Assembly (NCBI GenBank): GCA_035530135.1
Contig: DATKVJ010000061.1
Span: 1-64,000 of the forward strand
Direction of reading: 5' to 3'
Length of the DNA: 64,000 nt
Origin: CAIYYX01 sp035530135
GTDB lineage: Bacteria; Pseudomonadota; Gammaproteobacteria; Burkholderiales; Rhodocyclaceae
Below are positions 8,680 to 16,987 of the stretch, piece after piece; positions within the stretch are counted from its first letter, which is position 1, and each line of letters opens with the position of its first letter. Below the pieces are notes generated by a model that did no database searches, was not told where the DNA came from, and worked only from the letters and a program-made list of their open reading frames with translations. The position numbers and the translations under genes are program-made.

Positions 8680-9064
8680 AGCTCTCTTGGTTCTGATTGG
8701 CGCCAGTTCGACCGTTTCGGTTCTTGCAGTTCTGAGGTTCTGGTCTTGAAGAGGCAAGCTATCGCAGACGCTGCGACGCCCGAAATGCAACCGTGAGCGC
8801 TGCCATCTTGCTGCGGCACACGACCTGATCTGAGGCCGAGAGCGGACGCGAGGCGGATGCGGCGTTGGCACTCGTTGTTGTAGCGCGGACGCCTCCCGAG
8901 GCTTGCCATCGGACCGGGGCTTGTCGTCGATGCCACAGGGGATCTCGGCAGATAACCGGATCGGGGCAAGAGGTCTCGACTCGTCAGAACAGGCGTTTTG
9001 GCGGTAGCATTCGGTTGCGCTTGTTCTATCCTGAAGGCATGTCCCGAAAATGGAGGTCACGAAC
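8680..9064. other. Intergenic stretch without a convincing gene
   Basis: 385 bases between pta and the glycine-zipper gene. Open frames on the minus strand run through it, but they overlap pta in another frame and have no recognisable product. No inverted repeats of terminator type, tRNA or IS ends were seen. The promoter of the next gene is presumably in its last 100 bases. Confidence 0.5.
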
Positions 9065-9676
9065 ATGAACCGACTATCGTCATTGCTCCTGCCGCTCTTG
9101 CTGCTCCTGGCAAGCGCTCAGCATGCCGCCGTCGCCGGCGACACCAAATCGACTAGCGCTGCCTACAAGGCCGCGCAAAAGAAGGCGGCGTCCCAGTACG
9201 CGGCAGACAAAAAGCTATGCGCCGAGGGATCGACCTCCAGCATACGCATGCAATGCCTGAGGGATGCAAAGGCGGAATACACCAAGGCGTTGACCGAGGC
9301 AAAACGGGCGGCGGACAACAAGGCCGCGCCGAGCGCCGCGAGCTGCGCGGATTGCGGCCGGGTGGTCGAGGTCACCACGGGTACGAAGAAGGGCGAGGGC
9401 GGCCCGATGGGCTTGATCGGTGGCGGCGTCGCCGGCGCCATTCTGGGTCACCAGCTCGGTGGCGGCACGGGCAAGGATGTGGCGACGATCGCCGGGGCGG
9501 CCGGCGGGGCTTACGCGGGCAGCAAGGTCGAAGAAAAGCTGAGGTCCACCAAGTTCTGGTCGGTGAAGGTCCGGCTCGACAGCGGCGAAGAGCGCACTTT
9601 CGAGTTCGATCACGACCCGGGCCTCGCCAGCGGAGATTTGGTCAAGGTGTCGGGAGACAGCGTGAGCCGCCGCTGA
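9065..9676 (+). CDS. Exported glycine-zipper (SlyB-like) envelope protein
   Basis: 203 residues. The ATG at 9065 is chosen over an in-frame ATG at 9050 because a clear GGAGG (9052-9056) precedes it and the signal peptide then starts normally (MNRLSSLLLPLLLLLASA, cleavage after about residue 25). The mature N-terminal part is lysine/alanine-rich, with a CxxC at SCADCGR. A glycine-zipper segment follows (about 115-160, GLIGGGVAGAILGHQLGGGTG). The C-terminal part is a short beta-like region resembling the tail of SlyB/Pcp outer-membrane proteins. No lipobox is evident at the signal peptide, so it may be periplasmic or a non-lipidated membrane-associated protein. It probably has a role in envelope integrity, by family analogy only. 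Confidence 0.7.
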   Translation: MNRLSSLLLPLLLLLASAQHAAVAGDTKSTSAAYKAAQKKAASQYAADKKLCAEGSTSSIRMQCLRDAKAEYTKALTEAKRAADNKAAPSAASCADCGRVVEVTTGTKKGEGGPMGLIGGGVAGAILGHQLGGGTGKDVATIAGAAGGAYAGSKVEEKLRSTKFWSVKVRLDSGEERTFEFDHDPGLASGDLVKVSGDSVSRR

Positions 9677-9753
9677 CCGCCCTCCGTCAGGGATTCGCGT
9701 CGGGCATGATCGACGCTAGCCGACGAGATTGAATCATTGGCCCGAGGTCGAGC

Positions 9754-12700
9754 ATGTCCCCTCGCCTGCATTCCCTCAAGATCCTGGCGATCACGCTCGC
9801 CGGCCTCTTCGTCGCCTATCTGCTGTTCGGCTGGCTGGCGTTGCCGCGGATAATCCAATGGCAGGCGGAGCAATACATCGCCGAAAAGACCGGCCATCGC
9901 TTGAGTCTCGACCGGCCCGAGTTCAACCCCTTCGATCTCAGCCTGCGCCTGGCCAACCTGCGCCTGGAGGAAGCGGACGGCAAGCCGCTCCTGGCCTTCC
10001 GCGAGCTGGACGTGGATCTGTCCGCCGCCAGCCTCTTCCGCCGCGCTTTTGTTTTTGACGGCATCCGCCTGGAGCAACCGCAGGCCACCGTGGTGCTGCG
10101 CCCGGACGGCCGGCTCAACTGGTCGCCCTTGATCGAAGCCCTGAAGGGCAAGCAGGAGCGGCCCGATTTGCCCCCGCCCCGGCTGGACATCCGCAGCTTC
10201 GTTCTGGCCGGCGGCCGGATCGACTTCGCCGACGAGCGGGCCGCCTTCGCCACCCGCATCGAGCCCCTGAACCTGGAACTCAGCGACATTTCCACCTTGC
10301 CCGACGACCGGGGGCGCTACCAGATCACCGCCCGCACCGCCTTCGGCACCCGCGTGCTGTTGCAAGGCGAGGGCGAGGCCTATCCCCTGGCGCTGGACGG
10401 CCATCTGGGCGTCGAAGGCCTGGATCTGGCCCGCCTGGCGCCCTACCTCAAGGAGGTGCTGCCGACGGCACCGCCCGCCGGCGTCGTCTCGCTGTCCACC
10501 GACTACCGGATAAGCTATTCCAAGGGCAAGGTCGGCCTGACCCTGGACAAGCTGACGGCGGGACTCGAGGACCTTCGGCTTCAGGCCGGCCGGGGCCCGG
10601 CGCTCGCGGTCGGCACGATAGCCGCGAAGAACGGCAGCTTCGACCTCGCCCGCAACAGCTTCGCCCTGGGCAGCCTGTCGCTCGCCGACGCCAGGATCGA
10701 ATTGCCGCGTCCCGCCGGCGGCCCGGCAAAGCCGCTGCAAATCGCCCGCCTCGACTTGGAAGATCTCCAGGCCGACCTGGCCGGGCGCAGTGCCAGCGTC
10801 GGCCGCATCGTCCTGAAGGGCGGCCAGCTGAAGGCGGTGCGGGACGCCCGGGGACGCATCGACCTCGTCGATGCCTGGCAGGCGCTGCCGCGGCCGGCCG
10901 CCAAGCCGGTGCCGCAGCCCGCCGGCAAGCCATGGCACTTCAAGGCCGGCAAGCTGGAACTCTCCGGCTGCTCCGCCACGCTCCGGGACGAAGCCGCAGC
11001 GCCGGCGGCAGTCTTGGCCATCGACGACATCGCCGTCGCCATCGATCATCCGAGCGACGACCTGAAGGCACCCCTGCCGCTTCGCGCCAGCTTCAGAGTC
11101 AGGAGCGGCGGCAGTTTCGAGGCGGTCGGCCAAGTCGTTCCGGCCGGGCCCTCGGCGGACCTGCGGCTGAAACTCGCCGATCTGGCCTTGAAGCCCGCAC
11201 AGCCCTATTTGGCCGCGGTAGCCAAGCTGGTGCTGGCGGGCGGCAGTCTCTCAGTGCAGGGCAGCGCCCGTTACGGCAAACGGGGCGCCAGCTTCAAGGG
11301 CGGCTTCGTCCTGCGCGACCTGCGCCTCAACCAGTCCGACACGGGTGCGCGCTTCCTGGCCCTGAAGTCCCTCTCCAGCCGCGATCTCACGGCGACGCCG
11401 GCGGCGCTGGCCGTCGGGCAACTGGACGTTGTCGGCCTGGACACCAGCCTGCTGATCGCCAAGGACAAGTCTCTCAATATCGCGCGCATCCCGCGCCGGA
11501 GCGGACCCGCCGCCTCGACGCAGGCCCCCGGCCCGGCGCTTGCCGACAAGCACAAGGCTGCGTCCGCCTTCCTGGTGAACATCGATCGCGTGCGCTTGAG
11601 CAAGGGTGCGCTGAACTTTGCCGACGACTCCCTCACCCTGCCCTTCGGCGCCCGCATCCATCGCCTGAAAGGCGCCGTCAACGGCATTTCCTCGCGGCCG
11701 GGCGTTGCCGCCCAGGTGCAGCTCGAAGGGCAGGTGGACGACTACGGGCTGGCGCGGGCGGCCGGCCAGATCGACCTGTTCAATCCGACCGGGTTCACCG
11801 ACCTCAAGGTGATTTTCCGCAATGTCGAGATGACCCGGCTGACGCCCTACGCCGCCACCTTCGCCGGCCGCAAGATCGATTCCGGCAAGCTTTCCCTGGA
11901 CCTCGAGTACAAGATCAACAAACGCCAGCTGACCGGCGAGAACAAGATCATCATGGATCAGCTGACGCTGGGCGAACGGGTCGAGAGCCCGCAGGCCAAG
12001 GATCTGCCCCTGGACCTGGCGATCGCCATTCTTAAGGATGCCGACGGCCGCATCGACCTGGGCCTGCCCGTCTCCGGCAGCCTGGACGATCCCCAGTTCA
12101 GCTTTGGCCAGATCATCTGGAAAGCCATCATGAACGTCGTGGGCAAAATCGTCACCGCTCCTTTCCGCGCCCTGGCTTCCCTCTTCGGCGGCAGCGGCGA
12201 GCAGCTGGAGCATATCGTCTTCGAGGCCGGCGACGCCCGACTGACGCCGCCCGAACGCGAAACGCTGGTGCGCTTGGCCGCGGCCCTGAGCAAGCGGCCG
12301 GGCCTGAGCTTGACGCTGCATGGCGTCTATGCCGATGCCGACCGGGCCGCCTTGAAGGACCGGCAGATGCGCCGCGCCGTGGCCGAGCGGGCGGGACAGC
12401 ATGTGGCGGGCGAGGAAGACCCGGGTTCATTGTCCACCCGCGATCCCAAGGTTCAGGCCGCCCTGGAAAGCCTGTTCCGCGAGCGCTTCGGCGCCGGCGA
12501 GCTGGCCGCCCTCAAGCAGGGTTTCCGCCAGGCCAATCCGGGGCAGATGAAGGAAGGGGTCGCGGGCAAGCTGGTGTCCGGGCTGACCGGACTGTTTCGC
12601 AAGCAGCGCAGCCTGAGTGCGGACGAGGTCGCGCAACTGAAGGGCGCCGACTTTTACACCGTCCTGTTCGGACGCCTGGAGGAGCGCGAGACGGTGGCCG

Positions 12701-12891
12701 ACGACCGGCTCCTGGCCCTGGCCAAGGCCCGGGGCGAGAACGCGATAGCGGTCCTGGAGAAGGCCGGCGCTCCGGCGGACCGCCTGATCCTGGCGGCGCC
12801 GGAGAAGGTCGAAGCCGAAGGCCGCGAGGTGCCGGTGAAGCTGGAGCTGGGCGCCGCCGCCGAGACGGTCGCCCCGGCTGCTCCTGGCTGA
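9754..12891 (+). CDS. DUF748 / AsmA-like envelope protein
   Basis: 1045 residues. A single N-terminal membrane anchor (about residues 9-31, ending in WLALPRIIQWQAE) is followed by a very long, mostly beta-strand periplasmic region with repeated layer-like segments (FELDV, LNLELSDIST, GxLSLDLEYKI). A C-terminal part after about residue 830 has an OmpA-like helix-strand look. This matches the DUF748 family, related to AsmA/TamB-like proteins implicated in lipid transport and outer-membrane homeostasis. The first in-frame ATG (9754) is used. It lies 77 bases after the glycine-zipper gene on the same strand and may share its transcript. The C-terminal AETVAPAAPG tail is low complexity. Confidence 0.85.
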   Translation: MSPRLHSLKILAITLAGLFVAYLLFGWLALPRIIQWQAEQYIAEKTGHRLSLDRPEFNPFDLSLRLANLRLEEADGKPLLAFRELDVDLSAASLFRRAFVFDGIRLEQPQATVVLRPDGRLNWSPLIEALKGKQERPDLPPPRLDIRSFVLAGGRIDFADERAAFATRIEPLNLELSDISTLPDDRGRYQITARTAFGTRVLLQGEGEAYPLALDGHLGVEGLDLARLAPYLKEVLPTAPPAGVVSLSTDYRISYSKGKVGLTLDKLTAGLEDLRLQAGRGPALAVGTIAAKNGSFDLARNSFALGSLSLADARIELPRPAGGPAKPLQIARLDLEDLQADLAGRSASVGRIVLKGGQLKAVRDARGRIDLVDAWQALPRPAAKPVPQPAGKPWHFKAGKLELSGCSATLRDEAAAPAAVLAIDDIAVAIDHPSDDLKAPLPLRASFRVRSGGSFEAVGQVVPAGPSADLRLKLADLALKPAQPYLAAVAKLVLAGGSLSVQGSARYGKRGASFKGGFVLRDLRLNQSDTGARFLALKSLSSRDLTATPAALAVGQLDVVGLDTSLLIAKDKSLNIARIPRRSGPAASTQAPGPALADKHKAASAFLVNIDRVRLSKGALNFADDSLTLPFGARIHRLKGAVNGISSRPGVAAQVQLEGQVDDYGLARAAGQIDLFNPTGFTDLKVIFRNVEMTRLTPYAATFAGRKIDSGKLSLDLEYKINKRQLTGENKIIMDQLTLGERVESPQAKDLPLDLAIAILKDADGRIDLGLPVSGSLDDPQFSFGQIIWKAIMNVVGKIVTAPFRALASLFGGSGEQLEHIVFEAGDARLTPPERETLVRLAAALSKRPGLSLTLHGVYADADRAALKDRQMRRAVAERAGQHVAGEEDPGSLSTRDPKVQAALESLFRERFGAGELAALKQGFRQANPGQMKEGVAGKLVSGLTGLFRKQRSLSADEVAQLKGADFYTVLFGRLEERETVADDRLLALAKARGENAIAVLEKAGAPADRLILAAPEKVEAEGREVPVKLELGAAAETVAPAAPG

Positions 12892-12993
12892 ACCGACTTG
12901 CCTATCGCCGCCTGGTTCGGGCCGAAGGACTTCCAGACGGTCGCCGCGCCGCTCGATTTCAGGCCGGGCGGCAATCGTCGCGCCCGAGGCGGC

Positions 12994-13728
12994 TCACGAC
13001 CTGATCGCCGCCGCGATTTCCGCGAAGCTGCGGCCGACCTCCGGCCCCTGGGGCACGATGCCCAGTTGCCGGGCGATCTGGGTCAGCGAAAAGATGCCGC
13101 GAACCATCTGCCGGTGGACCGCCGCCGACTCCAACGATCGGTCGACCACCAAGGCGTGCTGGCGGCCGGAACGCTCGAGCGTGGCAACCACGTCGCCGAC
13201 CCGGGCTCTCAGCACATCGCTGAGGTCGATGACTTCCAGGCGATCCACCGGCGTCATGATGTCGCGCACGACCACTTCGTCGTGGCGGATGCCGCGCTGC
13301 TGCGTGATCTGCACCGGCTTGCCGCCGAGGACGTCGGTGGCGGTGACGATGCCCCAGAGCGTGTAGCGCTCGTCGACCACGAACAGCGCCCGGACCCCGC
13401 GCGCGATCATGGTCTGGTTGGCCTCATTGACGGTGGCGAAGCGACCGGTGGTCACCGCAGCCACCCGACGCAAGTCGGTCATCACCTCGATCGCGGGGGA
13501 TTTCCTATCCACCGGTGTGGACATCGTCGGATCGGGCAAGTGGTAGCCGGCATCGGGCCTCAGCTTCGATTGCGGCAAGGGCTGGTACTGCGGCTCGGGC
13601 TGCTTCGGCTCGCGCCTCCCGGGCGGCGCCAGCACGGCGCTTCTGGGCTGGAACATCAGGTGCAGGAAGTCGTCGAGAAAGTGGTAGCCGTGCCCAAGCC
13701 CGTCTTCGGCACGCGGTTCGCTTTTCAT
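12994..13728 (-). CDS. CBS-domain protein
   Basis: 244 residues from the ATG at 13728, which has a strong AGGAGAA ahead of it. Longer in-frame starts upstream run into spoVR remnants and are rejected. The N-terminal 60 residues are proline-rich and poorly conserved (QPLPQSKLRPDAGYHLPDP). Two CBS motifs follow (about residues 70-210: VNEANQTMIARGVRALFVVD, IMTPVDRLEVIDLSDVL). Such pairs usually bind adenine nucleotides and regulate a partner domain, but no partner domain is fused here. It ends without further domains. In gammaproteobacteria spoVR belongs to a stress operon; the remnant of that gene next door gives weak context only. Confidence 0.8.
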   Translation of the reverse strand: MKSEPRAEDGLGHGYHFLDDFLHLMFQPRSAVLAPPGRREPKQPEPQYQPLPQSKLRPDAGYHLPDPTMSTPVDRKSPAIEVMTDLRRVAAVTTGRFATVNEANQTMIARGVRALFVVDERYTLWGIVTATDVLGGKPVQITQQRGIRHDEVVVRDIMTPVDRLEVIDLSDVLRARVGDVVATLERSGRQHALVVDRSLESAAVHRQMVRGIFSLTQIARQLGIVPQGPEVGRSFAEIAAAIRS

Positions 13729-13866
13729 GTTCTTCTCCTCTGCTCGTCGGACACCCGACGCCGGTTCGACCGTGGCCGGGCCGGACCGGTTCCCCGTCGG
13801 GTCGCCCGTGACGCGGGCCATCCGCACAAAATATCGGACATCGATTCGGGCATTTGATTCCCGTTG

Positions 13867-13898
13867 CGACCGGCGGCGGCTCACCCGCCCGACCGGCG
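13867..13898 (+). repeat. 32-bp direct repeat, copy 1
   Basis: Identical over 32 bases to 14349-14380. The unit begins and ends with the 9-mer CGACCGGCG around a 14-base core (GCGGCTCACCCGCC). It abuts the start of the spoVR C-terminal fragment. Confidence 0.85.
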
Positions 13899-14348
13899 AG
13901 GACCGCGAGTGGTTTCCCGAGCTGGCGGGCAGCGACTGGCGCCAGGCGCTGGACTTCGCCATGCGCAACTTCAAGGACGAGAGCTTCATCGCCCAGTACC
14001 TGTCGCCGAAACTGATGCGCGACTTCCGCCTCTTCGCCCTGGCCGACGACGACGGCCGCGCCGCGCTGAGGATCGATGCCATCCACGACGACCAGGGCTA
14101 TCGCACCCTGCGGCGGCTGCTCTCCGACCAATACAACCTCGGCAGCCGCGAACCGAACATCCAGGTATGGAACGTCGATCTCAAGGAAGACCGTTCGCTC
14201 ACCCTGCGCCATTTCCTCTATCAACGCCGGCCGCTGGGCGACAACCGCGACTAGGTGCTGAGCCACGTCGCCGGCCTGTGGGCTTCCCGGTGCGCCGGGA
14301 GGAGCAGGACGAGCAGGGCGGGGTCAGTACCGTCAAGGAAATCGTCAT
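13898..14348 (+). pseudogene. spoVR C-terminal fragment (decayed)
   Basis: Reads as the C-terminal part of a SpoVR/YcgB-family protein: EDREWFPELAGSDWRQ, then DFRLFALADDD, IHDDQGYRTLRRLL, PNIQVWNVDL and HFLYQRRPLGDNRD. A TAG at 14252-14254 stands where family members have a glutamate codon. The reading then continues as VLSHVAGLW, and about one G is missing near 14281, after which the frame shifts to FPVRREEQDEQGG. There is thus a nonsense and a frameshift mutation. It starts directly at the 32-bp repeat and lacks everything N-terminal. The matching middle part is on the opposite strand at 14381-14727. Confidence 0.85.
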
Positions 14349-14380
14349 CGACCGGCGGCGGCTCACCCGCCCGACCGGCG
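14349..14380 (+). repeat. 32-bp direct repeat, copy 2
   Basis: Identical to 13867-13898. At its right end the sequence extends into an 18-base perfect palindrome centred on CGGCGCCG (14371-14388). It separates the two oppositely oriented spoVR fragments. Confidence 0.85.
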
Positions 14381-14727
14381 CCGGTCGGTTCCTCGCAGAT
14401 CCGGCGGATGTCGCGCCACATGGCGAAACCCAGCGCGTAGGGGTTGATGCCGCTGTAGTGAGGGCTGTTGTAGGGCGGCTGGGCGACGACGTTGGTGTGC
14501 GACTCGAGGAACTCCAGCATGAAGCCGTCGGCGAGCAGGCCCTCCTCGTAGAGATGGTTGAGCAGGGTGTAGTGCCAGAAGCAGGCCCAGCCCTCGTTCA
14601 TCAGCTGCGTCTGGCGCTGCGGCAGAAAGTACTGGCCGATCTTGCGCACGATGCGCACCGCCTCGCGCTGACCTGGGATTGCAGATACGCTTCGCGTTCC
14701 TTCTGGCGCTCCCGCTCCTTCAGCAGG
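14381..14727 (-). pseudogene. spoVR middle fragment (inverted relative to its C-terminal part)
   Basis: On the minus strand the sequence encodes a clear SpoVR middle region: REAVRIVRKIGQYFLPQRQ, TQLMNEGWACFWHYTLLNHLY, SGINPYALGFAMWRDIRR and ICEEPTG, where it meets the repeat. Upstream of REAV the frame changes. In another frame 14670-14727 encodes KERERQKEREAYLQSQV, a family-typical segment that normally precedes a stretch of some tens of residues now missing. So this piece has an internal deletion plus frameshift, and the first part of the gene is gone. It cannot make a functional protein. Confidence 0.85.
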
Positions 14728-14760
14728 CACCTCGCCCTGCCAGCGCTGGCGGCTGCGGGC

Positions 14761-14785
14761 CGATCCGGTCTTATAATCCGGATCG
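14761..14785. promoter_or_regulatory. Inverted repeat enclosing a TATAAT box upstream of the FUSC gene
   Basis: CGATCCGG (14761-14768) and CCGGATCG (14778-14785) are perfect 8-bp inverted repeats. The 9 bases between them end in TATAAT (14772-14777). It lies about 50 bp before the FUSC start, so it could be a promoter with a built-in operator. No good -35 box is visible. Confidence 0.4.
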
Positions 14786-14835
14786 CCGCGCTGCGGCTCG
14801 CGATGACGAAATCAAACCCTGAAACGGGCCGAGCA

Positions 14836-15930
14836 ATGATGAACCGGAATGGCTGGAGCAGGTTTCAATCGCGGCTGCGGACGGAACTGCTCCAGTTTGC
14901 CGCGATCAGCGCCAGCGACAGACGCTGGCAGATGCCGTTCTGCGCGGCGCTGGCCTCGGGCCTGCCGCTCCTGATCGGAGCGTATTTCGACCATCTGGAT
15001 TACGGGCTGGTCTCCTCGCTGGGCGGCCTGGTGTTCCTCTATTCGCCCAATACGCCGCTGTCGCACCGCATGGTGTCGCTGATGGCGTCCGCCTTCGGCA
15101 TGAGCGCCTGCTTCGCACTCGGTTTGATGAGCCACTTCCTGCCGTTGCTGCTGGTGCCGGTGCTGACCTTCATCGCCATTCTGGTCACGATGGTCTGCCG
15201 GTTCTACGCGGTCGGCCCGCCGGGCAGCCTGTTTTTCATCATGGCCGCGGCGATCGGGGCCTATTCGCCGGTCGCGGCGATGCAGGTGCCGCTGCTGGTG
15301 GGGCTGCTCACGATGGGCTGTCTGCAGGCCTGCCTGATCGCCTTTTTTTACGGCATTTACATATTGCGGCGGCAGGCGCCGCAGCCGGTCGCCCCGCCGG
15401 CGCCGGCGAGCTTCGATTTCGTGATCTTCGATTCGGTCGTGATCGGGTCGTTCGTGGGCATTTCGCTGGCCCTGGCACAGGCGTTGCAGCTGGAGCGTCC
15501 CTACTGGGTACCCGTGAGTTGCCTGGCGGTGATTCAGGGAGCGTCGTTGCGCGCGGTGTGGAACAAGCAGGTGCAGCGCATCGCCGGCACCGGTCTCGGC
15601 CTGCTGCTGACCTGGGGCTTGCTGACGCTGCCGCTGGACAAATGGAGCGTCTCGCTGATGATGATCGCGCTGACCTTTACGGTCGAGACCCTTGTGGTGC
15701 GGCACTACGGCCTGGCGGCGATCTTCATCACGCCGATGACCATCTTTCTCGCCGAGGCTACCCGGCTCGGGCACGGTTCGGCGGACGCGATGCTCCGGGC
15801 GCGCCTGCTCGATACCGTGCTCGGCTCCGTGGTCGGTCTCCTCGGCGGCATCTGCCTGCATAGCCCGCGTTTTCGCGAGCTGTTGGGCCGCCAGATTCGG
15901 CGTCTGGCGCCCTCGCGCCTGCTGCCCTGA
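14836..15930 (+). CDS. FUSC-family inner-membrane protein
   Basis: 364 residues from the first of two adjacent ATGs (MM). About ten hydrophobic segments fall in two bundles separated by a short polar, proline-rich stretch (about residues 180-195, RRQAPQPVAPPAPA). The second bundle has the FUSC/YccS-type segment RPYWVPVSCLAVIQG followed by RIAGTGLGLLL. This family includes AaeB-like aromatic acid efflux and fusaric acid resistance proteins. It is shorter than classical AaeB/YccS (about 650-720 residues) and lacks the large cytoplasmic middle domain. A link with the neighbouring aromatic acid degradation genes is plausible but not shown. Confidence 0.8.
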   Translation: MMNRNGWSRFQSRLRTELLQFAAISASDRRWQMPFCAALASGLPLLIGAYFDHLDYGLVSSLGGLVFLYSPNTPLSHRMVSLMASAFGMSACFALGLMSHFLPLLLVPVLTFIAILVTMVCRFYAVGPPGSLFFIMAAAIGAYSPVAAMQVPLLVGLLTMGCLQACLIAFFYGIYILRRQAPQPVAPPAPASFDFVIFDSVVIGSFVGISLALAQALQLERPYWVPVSCLAVIQGASLRAVWNKQVQRIAGTGLGLLLTWGLLTLPLDKWSVSLMMIALTFTVETLVVRHYGLAAIFITPMTIFLAEATRLGHGSADAMLRARLLDTVLGSVVGLLGGICLHSPRFRELLGRQIRRLAPSRLLP

Positions 15931-15952
15931 GAAGGCGGAAGCCCGCGCCCGC

Positions 15953-16876
15953 TCAGTCAGTCGGGCTTGCCCCCGCTGCCTCGGATACCAGCTCGGAGAT
16001 CAGGCCGCGCAGCCAGCGGTTGCCCGGATCTTGATGGTAACGCTCGTGCCAGTGCTGCTTCACGGCGTAATCGGGCATGGCGAAGGGCAAGGGCAGGATT
16101 CTGAATTCGCCCCGGCCGCGCAACAATTCGCCGAGGCGACGGGGGATGATCATCAGCAGGTCGGTGCGCTCGACCACGAAGGCCGCGCCGAAGAAGCTCG
16201 GAATGGTCAGCGCGATGCGCCGGCGGATGCCCTGGCGCGCGAGTTCCTGGTCGATCATCAGGTGACCGGTGCCGGTCGTCGTGAACACCGCGTGGTCCTC
16301 GGCCTGGAACCGTTCGAGGTCGAGTTCGGCGCCAATGCGCGGGTGGTCGGCGGCTGCCAGCACGACGTAGTGTTGCCGGAACAGCACCTGCTGGTAGAAG
16401 CCGGCCTCCAATTTCGGCAGGAAGCCGATCGCCAGGTCGGCCGCCGCGGTCTCGAGCAGATGCCCGGTGGTTCCGGCGTCGACCAGGGGCACGACCTCGA
16501 TCCGGACACCCGGGGAAGAGGCGCGCAGTCGCGCCCAGAGCTTGGGCAGGAGCACGAGCTGGCTGATGTCGGCCATGGCGATGCGGAAGCTGCGCTCGGA
16601 CGACGCCGGAGCGAAAACGCTGCGATGCCCGAGCGCCTCGTCGAGCGCGTCGAGCGCCGCGCGGATGGGCCGGACCAGCTCCTCGCCCAGCGGCGTCGGG
16701 TCCATGCCGGCGCTGGTGCGAACGAAGAGCGGGTCGCCGAAGTGCTCGCGCAGCTTGGCCAGGGCGATGCTCACCGCCGGCTGGCCGAGGCCCAGCGCGT
16801 CGGCGGCGCGCGTGACGCTGCGGGTCTTGTAGATCTCGTCGAAGACGGAGAGCAGGCGTGCGTCGGGTGTGCTCAT
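15953..16876 (-). CDS. LysR-type regulator of the gentisate genes
   Basis: 307 residues. An N-terminal winged helix-turn-helix (about 5-65: TRSVTRAADALGLGQPAVSIALAKLREHFGDPLFVRT) is followed by a LysR substrate-binding domain (about 92-295). It resembles the NagR/DntR/NahR branch, which responds to salicylate-type aromatic acids. It is divergent from gentisate 1,2-dioxygenase, and the 111-base gap contains a LysR-type inverted repeat (16889-16905). It is therefore probably the activator of the 3-hydroxybenzoate/gentisate operon, with 3-hydroxybenzoate or gentisate as inducer (inference). Confidence 0.88.
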   Translation of the reverse strand: MSTPDARLLSVFDEIYKTRSVTRAADALGLGQPAVSIALAKLREHFGDPLFVRTSAGMDPTPLGEELVRPIRAALDALDEALGHRSVFAPASSERSFRIAMADISQLVLLPKLWARLRASSPGVRIEVVPLVDAGTTGHLLETAAADLAIGFLPKLEAGFYQQVLFRQHYVVLAAADHPRIGAELDLERFQAEDHAVFTTTGTGHLMIDQELARQGIRRRIALTIPSFFGAAFVVERTDLLMIIPRRLGELLRGRGEFRILPLPFAMPDYAVKQHWHERYHQDPGNRWLRGLISELVSEAAGASPTD

Positions 16877-16888
16877 CGCTCCCTGGAT

Positions 16889-16905
16889 TATTCTGAAATT
16901 GAATA
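16889..16905. promoter_or_regulatory. LysR-type box upstream of the gentisate operon
   Basis: TATTC-TGAAATT-GAATA is a perfect inverted repeat (5-7-5) containing the ATTC-N7-GAAT form of the T-N11-A motif. It sits 12 bases from the regulator start and about 83 bases from the gentisate dioxygenase ATG, in an AT-rich island of an otherwise GC-rich region. Confidence 0.55.
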
Positions 16906-16987
16906 GTATGTATTTATATCATTGCATAGTCAGAATTATAGTCCTCCAATAAAGTGCCGCCATCGCACCAGCCGACGGGAGAAGCAA

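Noticed and set aside
8680..9064. Possible transposase remnant in the gap after pta
   Set aside because: A minus-strand segment has a faint resemblance to the end of IS3-type transposases, but no motif, inverted repeats or target duplication could be found.
13729..14082. Upstream extension of the CBS-domain protein
   Set aside because: It is antisense to spoVR sequence and lacks a start signal, while the ATG at 13728 has a strong ribosome-binding site.
13864..14835. Long N-terminal extension of the FUSC frame
   Set aside because: The reading runs through spoVR remnants in the wrong frame. The membrane protein begins properly at 14836.
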